Source: Owenia fusiformis
Lineage: Eukaryota > Annelida > Polychaeta > Sabellida > Oweniidae
Length of the DNA: 30,307 bases
NCBI GenBank assembly: GCA_903813345.2
Contig: CAIIXF020000095.1
Location: 1 to 30,307, forward strand
Direction of reading: 5' to 3'
Shown one piece after another: positions 1 to 12,537 of this stretch. The notes below the pieces were generated by a model. That model did not search any database. It worked only from the letters and a program-made list of their open reading frames with translations, and was not told where the DNA came from. A program made the position numbers and the translations under genes. Numbering within the stretch: the first letter of the stretch is position 1; every line of letters begins with the position of its first letter.

Positions 1-3000
1 GACACGTCGCCGGACGAGACACTCTTAGGATGAGATCCTCCTCGGATGAGCGGTACGAAAATAAATTTTTCTTTCTAAAATTGAAATTAATGGTATAAAA
101 ATGATGTTATAGTTCAAGTTGAACAGAGTGGTGATGTCTCGTGTCATCTCGGGATGACACGTCGCCGGACGAGGACACTCTTAGGATGAGATCCTCCTCG
201 GATGAGCGGTACGAAATAAATTTTTCTTTCTAAAATTGAAATTAATGGTATAAAATGATGTTATAGTTCAGTTGAACAGAGTGGTGATGTCTCGTGTCAT
301 CTCGGGATGACACGTCGCCGGACGAGACACTCTTAGGATGAGATCCTCCTCGGATGAGCGGTACGAAATAAATTTTTCTTTCTAAAATTGAAATTAATGG
401 TATAAAATGATGTTATAGTTCAAGTTGAACAGAGTGGTGATGTCTCGTGTCATCTCGGGATGACACGTCGCCGGACGAGACACTCTTAGGATGAGATCCT
501 CCTCGGATGAGCGGTACGAAATAAATTTTTCTTTCTAAAATTGAAATTAATGGTATAAAATGATGTTATAGTTCAAGTTGAACAGAGTGTGATGTCTCGT
601 GTCATCTCGGGATGACACGTCGCCGGACGAGACACTCTTAGGATGAGATCCTCCTCGGATGAGCGGTACGAAATAAATTTTTCTTTCTAAAATTGAAATT
701 AATGGTATAAAATGATGTTATAGTTCAAGTTGAACAGAGTGGTGATGTCTCGTGTCATCTCGGGATGACACGTCGCCGGACGAGACACTCTTAGGATGAG
801 ATCCTCCTCGGATGAGCGGTACGAAATAAATTTTTCTTTCTAAAATTGAAATTAATGGTATAAAATGATGTTATAGTTCAAGTTGAACAAGTGGTGATGT
901 CTCGTGTCATCTCGGGATGACACGTCGCCGGAACGAGACACTCTTAGGATGAGATCCTCCTCGGATGAGCGGTACGAAATAAATTTTTCTTTCTAAAATT
1001 GAAATTAATGGTATAAAATGATGTTATAGTTCAAGTTGAACAGAGTGGTGATGTCTCGTGTCATCTCGGGATGACACGTCGCCGGACGAGACACTCTTAG
1101 GATGAGATCCTCCTCGGATGAGCGGTACGAAAATAATTTTTCTTTCTAAAATTGAAATTAATGGTATAAAATGATGTTATAGTTCAAGTTGAACAGAGTG
1201 GTGATGTCTCGTGTCATCTCGGGATGACACGTCGCCGGACGAGACACTCTTAGGATGAGATCCTCCTCGGATGAGCGGTACGAAATAAATTTTCTTTCTA
1301 AAATTGAAATTAATGGTATAAAATGATGTTATAGTTCAAGTTGAACAGAGTGGTGATGTCTCGTGTCATCTCGGGATGACACGTCGCCGGACGAGACACT
1401 CTTAGGATGAGATCCTCCTCGGATGAGCGGTACGAAATAAATTTTTCTTTCTAAAATTGAAATTAATGGTATAAAATGATGTTATAGTTCAAGTTGAACA
1501 GAGTGGTGATGTCTCGTGTCATCTCGGGATGACACGTCGCCGGACGAGACACTCTTAGGATGAGATCCTCCTCGGATGAGGCGGTACGAAATAATTTTCT
1601 TTCTAAAATTGAAATTAATGGTATAAAATGATGTTATAGTTCAAGTTGAACAGAGTGGTGATGTCTCGTGTCATCTCGGGATGACACGTCGCCGGACGAG
1701 ACACTCTTAGGATGAGATCCTCCTCGATGAGCGGTACGAAATAATTTTTCTTTCTAAAATTGAAATTAATGGTATAAAATGATGTTATAGTTCAGTTGAA
1801 CAGAGTGGTGATGTCTCGTGTCATCTCGGGATGACACGTCGCCGGACGAGACACTCTTAGGATAGATCCTCCTCGGATGAGCGGTACGAAATAAATTTTT
1901 CTTTCTAAAATTGAAATTAATGGTATAAAATGATGTTATAGTTCAAGTTGAACAGAGTGGTGATGTCTCGTGTCATCTCGGGATGACACGTCGCCGGACG
2001 AGACACTCTTAGGATGAGATCCTCCTCGGGATGAGCGGTACGAAATAAATTTTTCTTTCTAAAATTGAAATTAATGGTATAAAATGATGTTATAGTTCAA
2101 GTTGAACAGAGTGGTGATGTCTCGTGTCATCTCGGGATGACACGTCGCCGGACGAGACACTCTTAGGATGAGATCCTCCTCGGATGAGCGGTACGAAATA
2201 AATTTTCTTTCTAAAATTGAAATTAATGGTATAAATGATGTTATAGTTCAAGTTGAACAGAGTGGTGATGTCTCGTGTCATCTCGGGATGACACGTCGCC
2301 GGACGAGACACTCTTAGGATGAGATCCTCCTCGGATGAGCGGTACGAAATAAATTTTTCTTTCTAAAATTGAAATTAATGGTATAAAATGATGTTATAGT
2401 TCAAGTTGAACAGAGTGGTGATGTCTCGTGTCATCTCGGGATGACACGTCGCCGGACGAGACACTCTTAGGATGAGATCCTCCTCGGATGAGCGGTACGA
2501 AATAAATTTTTCTTTCTAAAATTGAAATTAATGGTATAAAAATGATGTTATAGTTCAAGTTGAACAGAGTGTGATGTCTCGTGTCATCTCGGGATGACAC
2601 GTCGCCGGACGAGACACTCTTAGGATGAGATCCTCCTCGGATGAGCGGTACGAAATAAATTTTTCTTTCTAAAATTGAAATTAATGGTATAAATGATGTT
2701 ATAGTTCAAGTTGAACAGAGTGGTGATGTCTCGTGTCATCTCGGGATGACACGTCGCCGGACGAGACACTCTTAGGATGAGATCCTCCTCGGATGAGCGG
2801 TACGAAATAAATTTTTCTTTCTAAAATTGAAATTAATGGTATAAAATGATGTTATAGTTCAAGTTGAACAGAGTGGTGATGTCTCGTGTCATCTCGGGAT
2901 GACACGTCGCCGGACGAGCACTCTTAGGATGAGATCCTCCTCGGATGAGCGGTACGAAATAAATTTTTCTTTCTAAAATTGAAATTAATGGTATAAAATG

Positions 3001-5318
3001 ATGTTATAGTTCAAGTTGAACAGAGTGGTGATGTCTCGTGTCATCTCGGGATGACACGTCGCCGGACGAGACACTCTTAGGATGAGATCCTCCTCGGATG
3101 AGCGGTACGAAATAAATTTTTCTTTCTAAAATTGAAATTAATGGTATAAAATGATGTTATAGTTCAAGTTGAACAGAGTGGTGATGTCTCGTGTCATCTC
3201 GGGATGACACGTCGCCGGACGAGACACTCTTAGGATGAGATCCTCCTCGGATGAGCGGTACGAATAAATTTTTCTTTCTAAAATTGAAATTAATGTATAA
3301 AATGATGTTATAGTTCAAGTTGAACAGAGTGGTGATGTCTCGTGTCATCTCGGGATGACACGTCGCCGGACGAGACACTCTTAGGATGAGATCCTCCTCG
3401 GATGAGCGGTACGAATAATTTTCTTTCTAAAATTGAAATTAATGTATAAATGATGTTATAGTTCAAGTTGAACAGAGTGGTGATGTCTCGTGTCATCTCG
3501 GGATGACACGTCGCCGGACGAGACACTCTAGGATGAGATCCTCCTCGGATGAGCGGTACGAAATAAATTTTTCTTTCTAAAATTGAAATTAATGGTATAA
3601 AATGATGTTATAGTTCAGTTGAACAAGAGTGGTGATGTCTCGTGTCATCTCGGGATGACACGTCGCCGGACGAGACACTCTTAGGATGAGATCCTCCTCG
3701 GATGAGCGTACGAAATAAATTTTCTTTCTAAAATTGAAATTAATGGTATAAAATGATGTTATAGTTCAATGTTGAACAGAGTGGTGATGTCTCGTGTCAT
3801 CTCGGGATGACACGTCGCCGGACGAGACACTCTTAGGATGAGATCCTCCTCGATGAGCGGTACGAAATAAATTTTTCTTTCTAAATTGAAATTAATGGTA
3901 TAAAATGATGTTATAGTTCAGTTGAACAGAGTGGTGATGTCTCGTGTCATCTCGGGATGACACGTCGCCGGACGAGACACTCTTAGGATGAGATCCTCCT
4001 CGGATGAGCGGTACGAAATAAATTTTTCTTTCTAAATTGAAATTAATGGTATAAAATGATGTTATAGTTCAAGTTGAACAGAGTGGTGATGTCTCGTGTC
4101 ATCTCGGGATGACACGTCGCCGGACGAGACACTCTTAGGATGAGATCCTCCTCGGATGAGCGGTACGAAATAAATTTTTCTTTCTAAAAATTGAAATTAA
4201 TGGTATAAAATGATGTTATAGTTCAAGTTGAACAGAGTGGTGATGTCTCGTGTCATCTCGGGATGACACGTCGCCGGACGAGACACTCTTAGGATGAGAT
4301 CCTCCTCGGATGAGCGGTACGAAATAATTTTTCTTTCTAAAATTGAAATTAATGGTATAAAAGATGTTATAGTTCAAGTTGAACAGAGTGGTGATGTCTC
4401 GTGTCATCTCGGGATGACACGTCGCCGGACGAGACACTCTTAGGATGAGATCCTCCTCGGATGAGCGGTACGAATAAATTTTTCTTTCTAAAATTGAAAT
4501 TAATGGTATAAAATGATGTTATAGTTCAAGTTGAACAGAGTGGTGATGTCTCGTGTCATCTCGGGATGACACGTCGCCGGACGAGACACTCTTAGGATGA
4601 GATCCTCCTCGGATGAGCGGTACGAAATAAATTTTTCTTTCTAAAATTGAAATTAATGGTATAAAATGATGTTATAGTTCAGTTGAACAGAGTGGTGATG
4701 TCTCGTGTCATCTCGGGATGACACGTCGCCGGACGAGACACTCTTAGGATGAGATCCTCCTCGGATGAGCGGTACGAAATAAATTTTTCTTTCTAAAATT
4801 GAAATTAATGGTATAAAATGATGTTATAGTTCAAGTTGAACAGAGTGGTGATGTCTCGTGTCATCTCGGGATGACACGTCGCCGGACGAGACACTCTTAG
4901 GATGAGAATCCTCCTCGATGAGCGGTACGAAATAAATTTTTCTTTCTAAATTGAAATTAATGGTATAAAATGATGTTATAGTTCAAGTTGAACAGAGTGG
5001 TGATGTCTCGTGTCATCTCGGGATGACACGTCGCCGGACGAGACACTCTTAGGATGAGATCCTCCTCGATGAGCGGTACGAAATAATTTTTCTTTCTAAA
5101 ATTGAAATTAATGGTATAAAATGATGTTATAGTTCAAGTTGAACAGAGTGGTGATGTCTCGTGTCATCTCGGGATGACACGTCGCCGGACGAGACACTCT
5201 TAGGATGAGATCCTCCTCGGATGAGCGGTAACGAAATAAATTTTTCTTTCTAAAATTGAAATTAATGGTATAAAAATGATGTTATAGTTCAAGTTGAACA
5301 GAGTGGTGATGTCTCGTG
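1..5318. repeat. Left zone of the satellite with frequent single-base indels
   Basis: About 35 copies. Differences from the consensus are mostly one-base losses or gains, many of them in short homopolymers. Examples are AAATAATTTT for AAATAAATTTTT near 1130, 3414 and 4322, ATGTATAAA for ATGGTATAAA near 3294 and 3443, and CTCGATGAG for CTCGGATGAG near 1724 and 3850. The net length loss by 4265 is about 20 bases over 28 copies. The indel-dominated pattern, with few substitutions, looks like unpolished long-read sequence near a contig end rather than ancient divergence. Confidence 0.8.
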
Positions 5319-6840
5319 TCATCTCGGGATGACACTTCGCCGGACGAGACACTCTTAGGATGAGATCCTCCTCGGATGAGCGGTACGAAATAAATTTTTC
5401 TTTCTAAAAATTAAAATTAATGGTATAAAATGATGTTATAGTTCAAGTTGAACAGAGTGGTGATGTCCTCGTGTCTCACTCGGATGACACGTCGCCGAAC
5501 GAGACACTCTTAGGATGAGATCCTCCTCGGATGAGCGGTACGAAATAAATTTTCTTTCTAAATTGAAATTAATGGTATAAAATGATGTTATAGTTCAAGT
5601 TGAACAGAGTGGTGATGTCTCGTGTCATCTCGGGATGACACGGTCGCCGGACGAGACCCTCTTAGGATGAGATCCTCCCTCGGATGGCGGTACGAATAAT
5701 TTCTTCTAAATTGAATTAATGGTATAAATGGATGTTATATTCAAGTAGAACAGAGTGTTGATGTCTCGTGTCATCCGGGACTGACACGTCCGCCGGGACG
5801 AGACACTCTTAGGAATCAGAATCCTCCTCGGAATGAGCGGTAACGAAATAATTTTTCTTCTAAAATTGAATTAATGGTATACAAATGGATGGTTATAAGG
5901 TTTCAAGTTGAACAGAGTGGTGAGTGCTCGTGTCAGCTCGGGATGACAGCTTCGCCGGACGAGACAACTCTTGAGGATGAGATCCGCCTCGATGAAGCGG
6001 TACGAAATAAATTTTTTTTGAGAAATTGAAATTAATGGGATAAAATGATGTATAGTTCCAAAGTTGAACAGAGTGGTGATGTTCGTGTCATCTTCGGGAT
6101 GACACGTCGCCGGACGAGACACTCTTAGGATGAGATCCTCCTCGGATGAGCGGTACGAAATAAATTTTTCTTCTAAATTGAAATTAATGGTATAAAATGA
6201 TGTATAGTTCAAGTTGAACAGAGTGGTGATGTCTCGTGTCATCTCGGGATGACACTCGCCGGACGAGACACTCTTAGGATGAGATCCTCCTCGGATGAGC
6301 GGTACGAAATAAATTTTTCTTTCTAAAATTGAAAATTAATGGGTAGAAAATGATGTTATAGTTCAAGTTGAACAGAGTGGTGGTGTCCATCGTGTCATCT
6401 CGGATGACACGTTCGCCGGACGAGACACTCTTAGGATGAGATCCTCAAAACTCGGATGAGCGGTACGAAATAAATTTTTCTTTCTAAAATTGAAATTAAT
6501 GGTATAAAATGCTGTTACGTTCAAGTTGAACCGAGTGGTGATGTCTCGTGTCATCTCGGGATACACGTCGCCGGACGAGACACTCTTAGGATGAGATCCT
6601 CCTCGGATGAGCGGTACGAAATAATTTTTCTTTCTAAAATTGAAATTAATGGTATAAAATGATGTTATAGTTCAAGTTGACAGAGTGGTGATGTCTCGTG
6701 TCATCTCGGGATGACACGTCGCCGGGACGAGACACTCTTAGGAGAGATCCTCCTCGGATGAGCGGTACGAAATAAATTTTTCTTCTAAAATTGAAATTAA
6801 TGGTATAAAATGATGTATAGTTCAAGGTTGAACAGAGTGG
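5319..6840. repeat. Strongly degraded block within the satellite
   Basis: About ten copies carry dense indels and substitutions yet keep the repeat phase: 4265 to 6865 is 17 monomers with a net change of only one base. The worst stretch is about 5640-6060, with several changes per copy, for example TTCAAGTAGAAC at about 5740, GAAGCGG near 5995, and the T-run and the two bases after it altered near 6011-6020. A smaller scar, CCTCAAAACTCGG, lies at about 6443-6455. Either this is low-quality single-read sequence, or it is an old, poorly homogenised island. Open frames here (for example on the minus strand at 5871-6242 and 6363-6566) are indel-generated and not genes. Confidence 0.8.
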
Positions 6841-9800
6841 TGATGTCTCGTGTCATCTCGGGATGACACGTCGCCGGACGAGACACTCTTAGGATGAGAT
6901 CCTCCTCGGATGAGCGGTACGAAATAAATTTTTCTTTCTAAAATTGAAATTAATGGTATAAAATGATGTTATAGTTCAAGTTGAACAGAGTGGTGATGTC
7001 TCGTGTCATCTCGGGATGACACGTCGCCGGACGAGACACTCTTAGGATGAGATCCTCCTCGGATGAGCGGTACGAAATAAATTTTCTTTCTAAAATGAAA
7101 TTAATGGTATAAAATGATGTTATAGTTCAAGTTGAACAGAGTGGTGATGTCTCGTGTCATCTCGGGATGACACGTCGCCGGACGAGACACTCTTAGGATG
7201 AGATCCTCCTCGGATGAGCGGTACGAAATAAATTTTCTTTCTAAAATTGAAATTAATGGTATAAAATGATGTTATAGTTCAAGTTGAACAGAGTGGTGAT
7301 GTCTCGTGTCATCTCGGGATGACACGTCGCCGGACGAGACACTCTTAGGATGAGATCCTCCTCGGATGAGCGGTACGAAATAAATTTTTCTTTCTAAAAT
7401 TGAAATTAATGGTATAAATGATGTTATAGTTCAAGTTGAACAGAGTGGTGATGTCTCGTGTCATCTCGGGATGACACGTCGCCGGACGAGACACTCTTAG
7501 GATGAGATCCTCCTCGGATGAGCGGTACGAAATAAATTTTTCTTTCTAAAATTGAAATTAATGGTATAAAATGATGTTATAGTTCAAGTTGAACAGAGTG
7601 GTGATGTCTCGTGTCATCTCGGGATGACACGTCGCCGACGAGACACTCTTAGGATGAGATCCTCCTCGGATGAGCGGTACGAAATAAATTTTTCTTTCTA
7701 AAATTGAAATTAATGGTATAAAATGATGTTATAGTTCAAGTTGAACAGAGTGGTGATGTCTCGTGTCATCTCGGGATGACACGTCGCCGGACGAGACACT
7801 CTTAGGATGAGATCCTCCTCGGATGAGCGGTACGAAATAAATTTTTCTTTCTAAAATTGAAATTAATGGTATAAATGATGTTATAGTTCAAGTTGAACAG
7901 AGTGGTGATGTCTCGTGTCATCTCGGGATGACACGTCGCCGGACGAGACACTCTTAGGATGAGATCCTCCTCGGATGAGCGGTACGAAATAAATTTTTCT
8001 TTCTAAAATTGAAATTAATGGTATAAAATGATGTTATAGTTCAAGTTGAACAGAGTGGTGATGTCTCGTGTCATCTCGGGATGACACGTCGCCGGACGAG
8101 ACACTCTTAGGATGAGATCCTCCTCGGATGAGCGGTACGAAATAAATTTTTCTTTCTAAAATTGAAATTAATGGTATAAAATGATGTTATAGTTCAAGTT
8201 GAACAGAGTGGTGATGTCTCGTGTCATCTCGGGATGACACGTCGCCGGACGAGACACTCTTAGGATGAGATCCTCCTCGGATGAGCGGTACGAAATAAAT
8301 TTTTCTTTCTAAAATTGAAATTAATGGTATAAAATGATGTTATAGTTCAAGTTGAACAGAGTGGTGATGTCTCGTGTCATCTCGGGATGACACGTCGCCG
8401 GACGAGACACTCTTAGGATGAGATCCTCCTCGGATGAGCGGTACGAAATAAATTTTTCTTTCTAAAATTGAAATTAATGGTATAAAATGATGTTATAGTT
8501 CAAGTTGAACAGAGTGGTGATGTCTCGTGTCATCTCGGGATGACACGTCGCCGGACGAGACACTCTTAGGATGAGATCCTCCTCGGATGAGCGGTACGAA
8601 ATAAATTTTTCTTTCTAAAATTGAAATTAATGGTATAAAATGATGTTATAGTTCAAGTTGAACAGAGTGGTGATGTCTCGTGTCATCTCGGGATGACACG
8701 TCGCCGGACGAGACACTCTTAGGATGAGATCCTCCTCGGATGAGCGGTACGAAATAAATTTTTCTTTCTAAATTGAAATTAATGGTATAAAATGATGTTA
8801 TAGTTCAAGTTGAACAGAGTGGTGATGTCTCGTGTCATCTCGGGATGACACGTCGCCGGACGAGACACTCTTAGGATGAGATCCTCCTCGGATGAGCGGT
8901 ACGAAATAAATTTTTCTTTCTAAAATTGAAATTAATGGTATAAAATGATGTTATAGTTCAAGTTGAACAGAGTGGTGATGTCTCGTGTCATCTCGGGATG
9001 ACACGTCGCCGGACGAGACACTCTTAGGATGAGATCCTCCTCGGATGAGCGGTACGAAATAAATTTTTTTTCTAAAATTGAAATTAATGGTATAAAATGA
9101 TGTTATAGTTCAAGTTGAACAGAGTGGTGATGTCTCGTGTCATCTCGGGATGACACGTCGCCGGACGAGACACTCTTAGGATGAGATCCTCCTCGGATGA
9201 GCGGTACGAAATAAATTTTTCTTTCTAAAATTGAAATTAATGGTATAAAATGATGTTATAGTTCAAGTTGAACAGAGTGGTGATGTCTCGTGTCATCTCG
9301 GGATGACACGTCGCCGGACGAGACACTCTTAGGATGAGATCCTCCTCGGATGAGCGGTACGAAATAAATTTTTCTTTCTAAAATTGAAATTAATGGTATA
9401 AAATGATGTTATAGTTCAAGTTGAACAGAGTGGTGATGTCTCGTGTCATCTCGGGATGACACGTCGCCGGACGAGACACTCTTAGGATGAGATCCTCCTC
9501 GGATGAGCGGTACGAAATAAATTTTTCTTTCTAAAATTGAAATTAATGGTATAAAATGATGTTATAGTTCAAGTTGAACAGAGTGGTGATGTCTCGTGTC
9601 ATCTCGGGATGACACGTCGCCGGACGAGACACTCTTAGGATGAGATCCTCCTCGGATGAGCGGTACGAAATAAATTTTTCTTTCTAAAATTGAAATTAAT
9701 GGTATAAAATGATGTTATAGTTCAAGTTGAACAGAGTGGTGATGTCTCGTGTCATCTCGGGATGACACGTCGCCGGACGAGACACTCTTAGGATGAGATC

Positions 9801-12373
9801 CTCCTCGGATGAGCGGTACGAAATAAATTTTTCTTTCTAAAATTGAAATTAATGGTATAAAATGATGTTATAGTTCAAGTTGAACAGAGTGGTGATGTCT
9901 CGTGTCATCTCGGGATGACACGTCGCCGGACGAGACACTCTTAGGATGAGATCCTCCTCGGATGAGCGGTACGAAATAAATTTTTCTTTCTAAAATTGAA
10001 ATTAATGGTATAAAATGATGTTATAGTTCAAGTTGAACAGAGTGGTGATGTCTCGTGTCATCTCGGGATGACACGTCGCCGGACGAGACACTCTTAGGAT
10101 GAGATCCTCCTCGGATGAGCGGTACGAAATAAATTTTTCTTTCTAAAATTGAAATTAATGGTATAAAATGATGTTATAGTTCAAGTTGAACAGAGTGGTG
10201 ATGTCTCGTGTCATCTCGGGATGACACGTCGCCGGACGAGACACTCTTAGGATGAGATCCTCCTCGGATGAGCGGTACGAAATAAATTTTTCTTTCTAAA
10301 ATTGAAATTAATGGTATAAAATGATGTTATAGTTCAAGTTGAACAGAGTGGTGATGTCTCGTGTCATCTCGGGATGACACGTCGCCGGACGAGACACTCT
10401 TAGGATGAGATCCTCCTCGGATGAGCGGTACGAAATAAATTTTTCTTTCTAAAATTGAAATTAATGGTATAAAATGATGTTATAGTTCAAGTTGAACAGA
10501 GTGGTGATGTCTCGTGTCATCTCGGGATGACACGTCGCCGGACGAGACACTCTTAGGATGAGATCCTCCTCGGATGAGCGGTACGAAATAAATTTTTCTT
10601 TCTAAAATTGAAATTAATGGTATAAAATGATGTTATAGTTCAAGTTGAACAGAGTGGTGATGTCTCGTGTCATCTCGGGATGACACGTCGCCGGACGAGA
10701 CACTCTTAGGATGAGATCCTCCTCGGATGAGCGGTACGAAATAAATTTTCTTTCTAAAATTGAAATTAATGGTATAAAATGATGTTATAGTTCAAGTTGA
10801 ACAGAGTGGTGATGTCTCGTGTCATCTCGGGATGACACGTCGCCGGACGAGACACTCTTAGGATGAGATCCTCCTCGGATGAGCGGTACGAAATAAATTT
10901 TTCTTTCTAAAATTGAAATTAATGGTATAAAATGATGTTATAGTTCAAGTTGAACAGAGTGGTGATGTCTCGTGTCATCTCGGGATGACACGTCGCCGGA
11001 CGAGACACTCTTAGGATGAGATCCTCCTCGGATGAGCGGTACGAAATAAATTTTTCTTTCTAAAATTGAAATTAATGGTATAAAATGATGTTATAGTTCA
11101 AGTTGAACAGAGTGGTGATGTCTCGTGTCATCTCGGGATGACACGTCGCCGGACGAGACACTCTTAGGATGAGATCCTCCTCGGATGAGCGGTACGAAAT
11201 AAATTTTTCTTTCTAAAATTGAAATTAATGGTATAAAATGATGTTATAGTTCAAGTTGAACAGAGTGGTGATGTCTCGTGTCATCTCGGGATGACACGTC
11301 GCCGGACGAGACACTCTTAGGATGAGATCCTCCTCGGATGAGCGGTACGAAATAAATTTTTCTTTCTAAAATTGAAATTAATGGTATAAAATGATGTTAT
11401 AGTTCAAGTTGAACAGAGTGGTGATGTCTCGTGTCATCTCGGGATGACACGTCGCCGGACGAGACACTCTTAGGATGAGATCCTCCTCGGATGAGCGGTA
11501 CGAAATAAATTTTTCTTTCTAAAATTGAAATTAATGGTATAAAATGATGTTATAGTTCAAGTTGAACAGAGTGGTGATGTCTCGTGTCATCTCGGGATGA
11601 CACGTCGCCGGACGAGACACTCTTAGGATGAGATCCTCCTCGGATGAGCGGTACGAAATAAATTTTTCTTTCTAAAATTGAAATTAATGGTATAAAATGA
11701 TGTTATAGTTCAAGTTGAACAGAGTGGTGATGTCTCGTGTCATCTCGGGATGACACGTCGCCGGACGAGACACTCTTAGGATGAGATCCTCCTCGGATGA
11801 GCGGTACGAAATAAATTTTTCTTTCTAAAATTGAAATTAATGGTATAAAATGATGTTATAGTTCAAGTTGAACAGAGTGGTGATGTCTCGTGTCATCTCG
11901 GGATGACACGTCGCCGGACGAGACACTCTTAGGATGAGATCCTCCTCGGATGAGCGGTACGAAATAAATTTTTCTTTCTAAAATTGAAATTAATGGTATA
12001 AAATGATGTTATAGTTCAAGTTGAACAGAGTGGTGATGTCTCGTGTCATCTCGGGATGACACGTCGCCGGACGAGACACTCTTAGGATGAGATCCTCCTC
12101 GGATGAGCGGTACGAAATAAATTTTTCTTTCTAAAATTGAAATTAATGGTATAAAATGATGTTATAGTTCAAGTTGAACAGAGTGGTGATGTCTCGTGTC
12201 ATCTCGGGATGACACGTCGCCGGACGAGACACTCTTAGGATGAGATCCTCCTCGGATGAGCGGTACGAAATAAATTTTTCTTTCTAAAATTGAAATTAAT
12301 GGTATAAAATGATGTTATAGTTCAAGTTGAACAGAGTGGTGATGTCTCGTGTCATCTCGGGATGACACGTCGC

Positions 12374-12421
12374 CGGACGAGACACTCTTAGGATGAGATC
12401 CTCCTCGGATGAGCGGTACGA
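12374..12421 (+). repeat. 16-bp internal ladder of NGGAYGAG words in the monomer (example copy)
   Basis: Three related words start exactly 16 bp apart: CGGACGAG (monomer 11-18), AGGATGAG (27-34) and CGGATGAG (43-50). Units 1 and 2 agree at 11 of 16 positions, and units 2 and 3 at 8 of 16. A fourth relative, GGGATGAC, starts 15 bp before the first, across the monomer boundary. This suggests that the CpG-rich half arose from shorter repeats or carries a spaced series of binding sites. Both readings are inference. Confidence 0.6.
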
Positions 12422-12427
12422 AATAAA
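12422..12427 (+). promoter_or_regulatory. AATAAA polyadenylation-signal-like motif in each monomer (example copy)
   Basis: AATAAA lies at monomer positions 59-64 on the plus strand, so one copy sits 119 bp after each TATAAAA start (in the next monomer). The order TATA, hairpin, AATAAA recurs through the array on the plus strand. The hexamer is common by chance in AT-rich DNA, so this is noted rather than claimed as functional. Confidence 0.25.
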
Positions 12428-12455
12428 TTTTTCTTTCTAAAATTGAAATTAATGG

Positions 12456-12462
12456 TATAAAA
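12456..12462 (+). promoter_or_regulatory. TATA-box-like motif in each monomer (example copy)
   Basis: TATAAAA lies at monomer positions 93-99 on the plus strand and recurs every 153 bp. RNA polymerase II TATA boxes usually direct initiation about 25-30 bp downstream, which here would fall near monomer position 120-130. The local sequence is AT-rich, so a chance match is quite possible. There is no evidence here of transcription. Confidence 0.3.
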
Positions 12463-12472
12463 TGATGTTATA

Positions 12473-12485
12473 GTTCAAGTTGAAC
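12473..12485 (+). repeat. 13-bp palindrome GTTCAAGTTGAAC in each monomer (example copy)
   Basis: GTTCAA and TTGAAC are perfect reverse complements around one central G, at monomer positions 110-122. The word is kept in nearly all copies; a few in the left zone have lost one A (for example near 269 and 1794). Symmetry of this kind can suit a dimeric DNA-binding protein, but no known site is claimed. Confidence 0.7.
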
Positions 12486-12495
12486 AGAGTGGTGA

Positions 12496-12537
12496 TGTCT
12501 CGTGTCATCTCGGGATGACACGTCGCCGGACGAGACA
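12496..12537 (+). repeat. Inverted repeat spanning each monomer boundary (example copy)
   Basis: CGTGTCATC (12501-12509) and GATGACACG (12514-12522) are perfect 9-bp reverse complements around the 4-base loop TCGG. The stem can extend with TGTCT (12496-12500) pairing AGACA (12533-12537) if a 10-base stretch (12523-12532) bulges out on the 3' side. An alternative pairing is TGTCTCGT with ACGAGACA (12530-12537), which competes for the CGT shared by both stems. The same structure recurs at almost every monomer boundary. It could form a hairpin in RNA or single-stranded DNA. It could also be the abutting terminal inverted repeats of a tandemly amplified small DNA element. Its function is unknown. 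Confidence 0.85.

Larger units (their letters stand above)
12364..12516 (+). repeat. Representative consensus satellite monomer
   Basis: This copy equals the consensus found in most of the array. Monomer positions 1-58 plus 136-153 form a CpG-rich block holding all nine CpGs. Positions 59-135 are AT-rich, with a T-run and A-runs at 64-90. Within the unit are a hairpin spanning the monomer boundary, a 13-bp palindrome at 110-122, a TATAAAA at 93-99, an AATAAA at 59-64, and three NGGAYGAG words starting at 11, 27 and 43. The start point is arbitrary because the array is circularly permutable. If the hairpin arms are taken as element ends, the natural unit begins three bases earlier, at GATGACACG. 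Confidence 0.95.

Noticed and set aside
2090-6566. Minus-strand open frames of 67-123 codons in the left satellite zone
   Set aside because: They share the same residues copy after copy, exist only where one-base indels shift past the stop present in each consensus frame, and have no independent coding signal.
12403-12423. Possible hammerhead ribozyme core (CGGATGAG, CGGTA, CGAAA) as in satellite-encoded ribozymes and retrozymes
   Set aside because: The invariant U after the first C of CUGAUGA is a G here, the intervening segment cannot make a proper stem II, and no stem III ending in a cleavable NUH follows GAAA. The other strand has no better match.
12453-12485. RNA polymerase III A-box and B-box (TGGTATAAAATG and GTTCAAGTT), suggesting a tRNA-derived SINE
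   Set aside because: The two words start only about 21 bp apart, closer than normal A-to-B spacing, the B-box match has a wrong last base, and no tRNA cloverleaf can be drawn.
12499-12515. CENP-B box-like sequence around CTCG...CGGGA
   Set aside because: The spacing between the two CpG elements is one base too long and the TTCG half is not matched, so it is not a CENP-B box.
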